Virus record (IMG/VR): IMGVR_UViG_3300027896_000076
Coordinates: 1 to 44,874 of that record
Reading direction: 5' to 3' (one strand)
DNA: 44,874 bases
DNA from: a virus
The position numbers and the translations under genes were made by a program. Positions 40,705-44,874 of this stretch are shown here, piece by piece; the stretch's first letter is position 1; the number at the start of each line of letters is the position of its first letter. The notes below the pieces were generated by a model. It did no database searches, was not told where the DNA came from, and worked only from the letters and a program-made list of their open reading frames with translations.

Positions 40705-41179
40705 TGTTTTTTATACGTGGGTTATTGCTGGCCTAATTGCTCTTGGTGCAGCGTTGGGTGTTTACGAACATCATGCTGGTTATGCAGAAGCTGTAGCAGA
40801 CATGGAAGCTAAAGTTGCTAAAGCTAATGAGCAAGCACGACAAACAGAAGAAGTTCTTAGTAACACATTGTCCGATACGTCTACTAAACTACGAAAGGCC
40901 CAAAAAAATGCTGACAAATATGCTGCGAAGCTTAAGCTTGATGTTGGTGATGGCTCTCTGCGGCTGTCAATCCCTGTTAGCCCCCAAGGTTGTGTACAAG
41001 CCTCCGCAGATGCCCCCGTTACCAGCGGAGATAGCGGAAGTACAAGAGCCGAACTTGACCGACAGACTTCTCAAGATCTTATCTCCATCACAGAAGACGG
41101 TAACGCAGCCATCCGTAAACACGCAGCCTGTGTCGCAGCCTACAACGAAGTAAGAGAGCAACTCAATGCTAAACGTTAA
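40697..41179 (+). CDS. Rz-like inner-membrane spanin
   Basis: This 160-residue protein has an N-terminal membrane anchor (FYTWVIAGLIALGAALGVYEHH) and a periplasmic coiled coil (VADMEAKVAKANEQARQTEEVLSNTLSDTSTKLRKAQKNADKY). The C-terminal part (ISITEDGNAAIRKHAACVAAYNEVREQL) matches the Rz/DUF2514 style. It works with Rz1, encoded within the same DNA, to fuse inner and outer membranes at lysis. GGAGG precedes its start. Confidence 0.85.
   Translation: MPSVFYTWVIAGLIALGAALGVYEHHAGYAEAVADMEAKVAKANEQARQTEEVLSNTLSDTSTKLRKAQKNADKYAAKLKLDVGDGSLRLSIPVSPQGCVQASADAPVTSGDSGSTRAELDRQTSQDLISITEDGNAAIRKHAACVAAYNEVREQLNAKR
40908..41153 (+). CDS. Rz1-like outer-membrane spanin, nested in Rz
   Basis: An 81-residue frame lies wholly within the Rz gene in the +1 frame. 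MLTNMLRSLSLMLVMALCGC is a lipoprotein signal ending in LCGC, and the mature part is Pro-rich (APKVVYKPPQMPPLPAEIAEV), as in Rz1 of lambda. Start alternatives are Met5 (40920) and the upstream ATG at 40815. The nested organisation itself is strong support. Confidence 0.85.
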   Translation: MLTNMLRSLSLMLVMALCGCQSLLAPKVVYKPPQMPPLPAEIAEVQEPNLTDRLLKILSPSQKTVTQPSVNTQPVSQPTTK

Positions 41180-41765
41180 TCAAGTAGCTCAGTTACATAT
41201 TGATGTAGTGTGGACAGACGCACTAAATGAAACGTTCCAAAGGTTTGGCATTGATACTCCTGAACGCCAAGCTAGTTTCATTGGGCAGTGTGGGCATGAG
41301 TGTGGCAACTTTAAGATCCTAGAAGAGAACCTTAACTACAAAGCTGAAACACTAATGAAGCTTTGGAAGACTCGTTTTCCTACACTTGAGATTGCCAACC
41401 AGTATGCTAAGAACCCACAGAAGATTGCTAACAAAGTCTATGCTGATCGCATGGGCAACCGTGATGAATCTTCTGGTGACGGGTATCGTTTTCGTGGCAG
41501 GGGCTGTATTCAGCTTACTGGTCATGCTAACTATTATCATGCAGGCACCGCTTGTGGTGCTGATTTTGTTATGCAGCCTGATCTGGTCGCTACGCCAAAG
41601 TTTGCAGCGATGACTGCTGGGTGGTTCTGGTCTACGCACAACTTAAATCAGTTTGCGGACTCTAAAGACTATGCCACTATGACTAAGCGGATTAACGGAG
41701 GCTTGATTGGTCTAGACGAACGTGTGACCCACATCAACCAAGCTCTCCGTGTTATTAATAACTAA
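41166..41765 (+). CDS. GH19 chitinase-type endolysin
   Basis: This 199-residue enzyme starts within the Rz gene's last codons. FIGQCGHECGNFKILEENLNY holds the GH19 acid Glu45 and neighbouring Glu54/Glu55; GDGYRFRGRGCIQLTGHANYYHAG is the signature of phage GH19 muramidases, and AGWFWSTHNLNQFAD follows. It would cleave peptidoglycan for lysis. No signal peptide is seen, so release through the holin is expected. Its stop overlaps that of the convergent gene on the other strand. Confidence 0.92.
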   Translation: MLNVNQVAQLHIDVVWTDALNETFQRFGIDTPERQASFIGQCGHECGNFKILEENLNYKAETLMKLWKTRFPTLEIANQYAKNPQKIANKVYADRMGNRDESSGDGYRFRGRGCIQLTGHANYYHAGTACGADFVMQPDLVATPKFAAMTAGWFWSTHNLNQFADSKDYATMTKRINGGLIGLDERVTHINQALRVINN

Positions 41766-41998
41766 CGAGACTGTCGAATCTCTAAGCACTCAATGAGCTT
41801 TTCAAGGTAGTGCTTAGCTTTAAGAACGTCTTGTATACCGTTCTTGTCTTTGTATCGGGCAATGTATTTAATTACGTTGCCTCGTAAAAATCCTTCAAAC
41901 TCTTCTGGGGTCATCCAAGACTCCATAGCTGTCCACGGTTGTACAGCTTTATCTTTGTAGTGGCTTCCGCCAACTTGTATATCACTTGCGAGAGGCAC
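41762..41998 (-). CDS. DUF3310 (SaV-like) protein, GTG start
   Basis: This 78-residue protein contains QVGGSHYKDKAVQPWTAMESWMTPEEFEGFLRGNVIKYIARYKDK and ALKAKHYLEKLIECLE-like KAKHYLEKLIECLEI, the DUF3310 pattern often linked to phage nucleotide metabolism. The start is GTG at 41998 with AAGGA upstream. Its final bases overlap the endolysin stop by four, so the two transcription units converge without a spacer. Confidence 0.85.
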   Translation of the reverse strand: MPLASDIQVGGSHYKDKAVQPWTAMESWMTPEEFEGFLRGNVIKYIARYKDKNGIQDVLKAKHYLEKLIECLEIRQSR

Positions 41999-42236
41999 GG
42001 GTTTTCCTTTCTGGTTTAGGGCAATTGGGGGGCGGTACTACTACGCACCATACAGCACTTAAGTATTTTTGAGTACCACGAGTCTGCCATCGGTCAATGT
42101 AAGTGTCCGGCATATTTCTAAGTAAGGTGCGAATAGTATCTTGTGGAGCATTAGTTACAGCGTGGATCTGTGATGTAGTTAGACCATCAGGATATTGTCG
42201 CAATGCTGCTCGCACTTCTTTGTTATAGCTATACAT
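41982..42236 (-). CDS. Small winged-helix-like DNA-binding protein
   Basis: This 84-residue protein (MYSYNKEVRAALRQYPDGLTTSQIHAVTNAPQDTIRTLLRNMPDTYIDRW...) has a helix-turn-helix in residues 16-42 and a basic tail (PKPERKTRASRK). It overlaps both neighbours. It may regulate early or late genes, and would be a candidate reader for the dispersed palindrome (inference). Confidence 0.65.
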   Translation of the reverse strand: MYSYNKEVRAALRQYPDGLTTSQIHAVTNAPQDTIRTLLRNMPDTYIDRWQTRGTQKYLSAVWCVVVPPPNCPKPERKTRASRK

Positions 42237-42412
42237 TAAGTGTTCTTCTTCTTACAAACATAGTTTGGGTATGGCTGCATATAACCGATGCCCTTACTTG
42301 CGTCAATGTATTGATAGACGTAGTACCAACCATCCTGTACCAAGTACCCACCTTGCTGCTCGCAGCTAGGCTCACACCCTGCAAGGAATACGCAAAGCAT
42401 AAGTAGTTTCAT
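42236..42412 (-). CDS. Small lipoprotein
   Basis: A 58-residue frame starts MKLLMLCVFLAGCEPSC, a short signal with an LAGC lipobox (Cys13). The remainder is Tyr/Gly-rich (YLVQDGWYYVYQYIDASKG) and ends KKKNT. It overlaps both neighbours (ATGA with the upstream gene, TAATG with the downstream one). Possible superinfection exclusion or envelope role. Confidence 0.65.
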   Translation of the reverse strand: MKLLMLCVFLAGCEPSCEQQGGYLVQDGWYYVYQYIDASKGIGYMQPYPNYVCKKKNT

Positions 42413-42657
42413 GTGTTACCCCTTGCTCGGATAGTGGTGGCTGCTTCCAGCTTTGTTATCCATGCTCCATTGCGCTCCATGTCTTCACACACCTTCGCAC
42501 AAGCCTCACGTTCATCGGCACGGATGAGGTCGGCGAACTTTTGTAGCGCATCCTCGGTAAACTCAATGCATTTCATGCCGTTGTCGTATTTTGTGTTGTA
42601 TACATCAGGCATCATTTCGGCTACTTTATTAACAAGTTCAATGTCTCGTTCGTTCAT
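42409..42657 (-). CDS. Small early protein, unknown function
   Basis: This 82-residue protein contains FTEDALQKFADLIRADEREACAKVCEDMERNGAWITK, a pattern frequent in phage hypothetical proteins. It is mostly helical and acidic. It overlaps neighbours on both sides. No function is known. Confidence 0.65.
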   Translation of the reverse strand: MNERDIELVNKVAEMMPDVYNTKYDNGMKCIEFTEDALQKFADLIRADEREACAKVCEDMERNGAWITKLEAATTIRARGNT

Positions 42658-42869
42658 GGTTTGTTCTTTTCCTTGAGTTTGGAGTCAACGGCTTGCACAA
42701 AGTCATGTACAGTGCCGCTTGTATCCATATCTAATTGTGTTATCTCTTCTTCTGTCAGACCTACCCACGGGCGCTGAGGCCCCATTGTTTTCCCGTCAGC
42801 GACACGCTTTACTTGCCCGGCATCCCAAGCGCGGTAGAACTCTTCTTCAAATCCGTCTTTACAGTTCAT
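42654..42869 (-). CDS. QRPWVGL-type early protein A
   Basis: This 71-residue protein starts MNCKDGFEEEFYRAWDAGQ at an ATG with AGGAGA upstream. Its middle has GPQRPWVGLTEEEITQLD and its end LKEKNKP. The same QRPWVGL block and LKEKN ending occur in the next upstream gene, so the two share a duplicated C-terminal segment. Function unknown. Confidence 0.62.
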   Translation of the reverse strand: MNCKDGFEEEFYRAWDAGQVKRVADGKTMGPQRPWVGLTEEEITQLDMDTSGTVHDFVQAVDSKLKEKNKP

Positions 42870-43231
42870 GTGTTCTTCTCCTTGAGGACGGACTCCGCAC
42901 TTATTGCTGCTTGGAGTTTGGTTAAGCAAGACTGGTTGATTGCCGAAAAATCTTGCTCATCCAGCCCTACCCACGGGCGCTGGGGTGGGGTGGCGTAGAG
43001 TGGAACATCGTAATCACCCTCTTCATCTGCATGGGCTTCAGGCGATATGCAATCGTAAATTGCACCGGCATTGTTTCTGTATCCCCACGCCACAGGCTCC
43101 TGCGCTGGCTGTGCTAGGGCTTCTTTGATTGCGGTGAGGGCTTGAAATTGTTGGTTCAACATTGATGCAGTAATTGAATACTTTCCTTCCAATGCCTCTA
43201 GAGCCATCTTCAATGCTTCGTCTTTAGTCAT
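42866..43231 (-). CDS. QRPWVGL-type early protein B
   Basis: This 121-residue protein has an N-terminal helical part (DEALKMALEALEGKYSITASMLNQQFQALTAIKEALAQ), then EPVAWGYRNN, VPLYATPPQRPWVGLDEQDFSAINQ and LKEKNT at the end. The PVAW ... PLYATPPQRPWVGL pattern is widespread among hypothetical phage proteins of Betaproteobacteria. Its stop region overlaps protein A by four bases. Confidence 0.68.
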   Translation of the reverse strand: MTKDEALKMALEALEGKYSITASMLNQQFQALTAIKEALAQPAQEPVAWGYRNNAGAIYDCISPEAHADEEGDYDVPLYATPPQRPWVGLDEQDFSAINQSCLTKLQAAISAESVLKEKNT

Positions 43232-43500
43232 TACATACCTTTGCTCTTGATAGACAGGAAATTGTTAGCTCCTCGTCGTACTGGTTGGTCGTTACTAGGA
43301 ACATATACAGGCTGTTCCCACACATTGATTTGTGGTGGCAAGGCTTCGTGTGGATCTCGTTCTCGTGGTGTGTAGAACCCACTGATGTACTTGTGAGGTA
43401 GTTTGTCTCCTAGCTTGTTAGGTACGTGCCCTAATGTTGCTTCAGGGTTAACTCTTGTTGCTTGTTTCTTTAGGTTAGGGTTGCCTGCTGGTAAGTTCAT
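43231..43500 (-). CDS. Early protein, unknown function
   Basis: This 89-residue protein (MNLPAGNPNLKKQATRVNPEATLGHVPNKLG...) is rich in Pro, Asn and basic residues and probably poorly structured. It overlaps neighbours on both sides. No family recognised. Confidence 0.6.
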   Translation of the reverse strand: MNLPAGNPNLKKQATRVNPEATLGHVPNKLGDKLPHKYISGFYTPRERDPHEALPPQINVWEQPVYVPSNDQPVRRGANNFLSIKSKGM

Positions 43501-43808
43501 TTGTTCTCCTTAACAAAGACTCCATTAGGCAACAACGTACCTTTACGATTTTTGATCTCATCGTAAGCTGCGTACATACACTCAACAAGGTTGATGTCTT
43601 TCAATGCACAGTAGTTAATTAGACACACCATAACATCACCAACACCATCCTTAATGCCTGCCACATCTCCTTTGATAGTGGCATCTGCAAGCTCACCCAT
43701 CTCACTGAAAGCTTTCATTAGTTGTGTAGTTGCTGTTGAGTTAGGAATGATCTTGCGTGCTTCAGACCACTGAATGATCTTCATTTCTACATCTGCGTAA
43801 GTGCTCAT
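43497..43808 (-). CDS. MazG-like NTP pyrophosphohydrolase
   Basis: This 103-residue all-alpha protein shows KAFSEMGELADATIKGD and IKDGVGDVMVCLINYCALKD, the paired acidic motifs of MazG-type pyrophosphatases. These hydrolyse (d)NTPs or related signals and may rebalance host nucleotide pools during infection. It is short for MazG and resembles phage single-domain forms. It overlaps the gene before it. Confidence 0.82.
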   Translation of the reverse strand: MSTYADVEMKIIQWSEARKIIPNSTATTQLMKAFSEMGELADATIKGDVAGIKDGVGDVMVCLINYCALKDINLVECMYAAYDEIKNRKGTLLPNGVFVKENK

Positions 43809-43975
43809 AAATCTTTTTCTTCGTCTAAGTAATGTTTGTACTGCTGTGCTCTACGCTTAGCGTCTAGCAACACCTTTTGTTTGTTGTCCTGTTTACGAGT
43901 GTTCCAATCTTTCTTAGCAAGTTTCTCTTCAGTAGACTGGTAGTACTTGCTATGTTTAGGTTGTTTGATAGTCAT
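43805..43975 (-). CDS. Small basic protein
   Basis: This 56-residue protein starts MTIKQPKHSKYYQ and continues with a Lys/Glu-rich helix (STEEKLAKKDWNTRKQDNKQKVLLDAKRRAQQYKHYL). I prefer the ATG at 43975, as the longer frame would overlap the endonuclease gene. Its charge suits nucleic acid binding. Unknown family. Confidence 0.55.
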   Translation of the reverse strand: MTIKQPKHSKYYQSTEEKLAKKDWNTRKQDNKQKVLLDAKRRAQQYKHYLDEEKDL

Positions 43976-43982
43976 GTTGCAA

Positions 43983-44384
43983 TTACAGATGCTTAAGAAT
44001 GTAGTTAGACCAATGCTCCGTGTTAGTGAACACACATGCGTCTAAACCATTCTTAGCGCACCAATCTAAATAGGTTGTCTTGCTTTTCTTAGACAGTCCT
44101 TGGTTACGTTGAAACACATAGAGAATTTGAATCTCTGGATGTTGTTGTTTGACAAGCAAAGCTTTCTTTCTGTCTGCTCCTGTCCATAGTCCTTTGGTTT
44201 CTATGTAAACGTTCTTAGTAACAGTGAAGTCAGGTGTGTACGTGTGATTGCTTGCAGGAATAACGTACTTAATCTTGTCTTGTTCGTATCCCAAGATCCA
44301 GCCTTTAGCTGTTGTAGCAGCTTGGAATTTTGATTCCAAACCACTACGGTAGCCTGCTGGGTTATGTCGCTTAGGTCTGGGCAT
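43983..44384 (-). CDS. Endonuclease I (T7 gp3-like resolvase)
   Basis: This 133-residue protein starts MPRPKRHNPAGYRSGLESKF. It carries the T7 endonuclease I active site at exactly the same spacing: Glu17, Asp52, Glu62 and Lys64 (T7 Glu20, Asp55, Glu65, Lys67), in YVIPASNHTYTPDF and IETKGLW. It resolves branched DNA during replication and packaging. Its start lies within the upstream gene. A longer frame from 44471 is rejected. Confidence 0.93.
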   Translation of the reverse strand: MPRPKRHNPAGYRSGLESKFQAATTAKGWILGYEQDKIKYVIPASNHTYTPDFTVTKNVYIETKGLWTGADRKKALLVKQQHPEIQILYVFQRNQGLSKKSKTTYLDWCAKNGLDACVFTNTEHWSNYILKHL

Positions 44385-44571
44385 TACGTGCTTCTCGTAC
44401 TTGCATATAGATGTCTGCCCAATTGAAACAAGACTCAACAACTTTAGTAGCTGTAGTCTCTCCCTCTCCAATCATTTTAAGAACTGCGTCTTTGGTTGCT
44501 AGTTCTGTGAGTACTGCAATACACACGTACTCTTTCATAGTCATGTGTTGCATGTTGACATCTTTAATCAT
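44371..44571 (-). CDS. Small early protein, unknown function
   Basis: This 66-residue protein (MIKDVNMQHMTMKEYVCIAVLTELATKDAVLKMIGEGETTATKVVESCFNWADIYM...) is predicted helical, with two short helices separated by a Gly-rich turn. It overlaps endonuclease I by 14 bases and the next gene upstream by four. It starts behind GGAAA. No family recognised. Confidence 0.6.
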   Translation of the reverse strand: MIKDVNMQHMTMKEYVCIAVLTELATKDAVLKMIGEGETTATKVVESCFNWADIYMQVREARNAQT

Positions 44572-44771
44572 GCTTGTTTCCTACTTTGAAAAAAGTCTTT
44601 AGTGTGTTCTACGTAGCTGTCACGCATGTTTTGGTAGATATGAGGATCTTCAATGATCTTAAAAACTACCATGCGTGCCAACTTTTCTTTGTGTTTGTAA
44701 TCAAACGCATACGCTGTTGCAGCTACAGCCCATACAAGAAGTACCAAGTCTGCAAAACTAAATTCAATCAT
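44568..44771 (-). CDS. Small membrane-anchored protein
   Basis: This 67-residue protein begins MIEFSFADLVLLVWAVAATAYAFDYKHKEKLARM; the first 23 residues form a membrane helix and the rest is a soluble tail. It starts at the ATG overlapping the 5' nuclease stop (ATGA). The longer upstream frame merely reads the nuclease gene in another phase. The left end of the window holds a variant of its first 16 codons (FAELALL instead of FADLVLL). Confidence 0.7.
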   Translation of the reverse strand: MIEFSFADLVLLVWAVAATAYAFDYKHKEKLARMVVFKIIEDPHIYQNMRDSYVEHTKDFFQSRKQA

Positions 44772-44874
44772 GTTCCCGCCTGTTCTGTGGTTGTGTTGCC
44801 GTGTTGTTCCGTGGGGAACAACCCGGGTGTTGTGGGATCTCCGCTGCGCGGAGCTGTTGGCGGTTGCCACATAT
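44724..44874. repeat. Right copy of terminal redundancy
   Basis: It matches bases 1-151 with four substitutions near its left edge. It places the genes at 44568-44771 and 45-788 next to each other on the circular map. Confidence 0.9.
44768..44874 (-). CDS. Partial copy of the 5' nuclease gene end
   Basis: These bases repeat the last 35 codons of the 5' nuclease gene at 45-151. The gene is interrupted only by the window edge and is not a second nuclease gene. Confidence 0.85.
   Translation of the reverse strand, partial: MWQPPTAPRSGDPTTPGLFPTEQHGNTTTEQAGT

Noticed and set aside
1-44874. tRNA genes, CRISPR arrays, integrase, phage RNA polymerase
   Set aside because: No cloverleaf with a matching T-arm, no regular spaced repeats, and no protein with integrase or single-subunit polymerase motifs was found by reading; a tRNA scan would settle the first.

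Overview
This window is essentially one complete genome of a tailed phage with a podovirus-type gene set. The first 151 bases recur almost exactly as the last 151, so the map is circular or terminally redundant at about 44.7 kb. I see no integrase, excisionase, recognisable repressor or RNA polymerase gene, so it looks virulent and dependent on host RNA polymerase. A nested Rz/Rz1 spanin pair and a GH19 endolysin indicate a Gram-negative host. The style of several small early proteins, such as the PVAW...QRPWVGL type, resembles phages of freshwater Betaproteobacteria; this host assignment is inference only. Replication genes are T7-like in kind, but the tail genes are closer to P22 types (gp4- and gp10-like).

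Layout: transcription diverges from a noncoding hub at 11569-12926. Leftward genes run from 11568 down to 1, continue across the circular junction, and end at 41762. They hold small early proteins, a CobS/CobT-like AAA+ ATPase and von Willebrand factor A (VWA) pair with a third conserved gene (6026-9450), primase, DnaB-type helicase, family A DNA polymerase, a putative SSB, a FEN-type 5' nuclease, T7-type endonuclease I, a MazG-like pyrophosphatase, and DUF3310 and other small proteins. Rightward genes run from 12927 to 41765: small basic proteins, terminase small and large subunits, portal, a GroES-like co-chaperonin, scaffold, decoration and major capsid proteins, a variable fibre/spike locus (22781-25999), tail completion and stabilisation proteins, ejection proteins ending in a 1444-residue multidomain protein, a PurD-like ATP-grasp enzyme, a repeat-rich fibre, and a lysis cassette. 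The two gene blocks meet tail to tail at 41762-41765, where the stop codons overlap.

Noncoding regions carry the least expected signals. At 11573-11878 two 34-base inverted arms would close a branched RNA, and four of their seven mismatches become G-U pairs only on the plus strand. Next to it are two exact DnaA boxes and a repeated nonamer (putative origin), then overlapping divergent promoters and a leftward intrinsic terminator. At 983-1201 there is a leader with mutually exclusive hairpins. Two homologous intergenic stem-loop modules lie at 10234-10316 and 11154-11237. A 12-base palindrome, GTTACTAGTAAC, and close variants occur about 20 times across the genome, in genes and between them.

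Likely working scheme (inference): early leftward transcripts from the hub express takeover and replication genes, with terminators at 12645 and 11285 as possible control points. Rightward transcription then makes the virion and lysis proteins. No function can be assigned from sequence alone to the CobS/CobT-like module, the PurD-like enzyme in the tail region, or the RNA-like elements.
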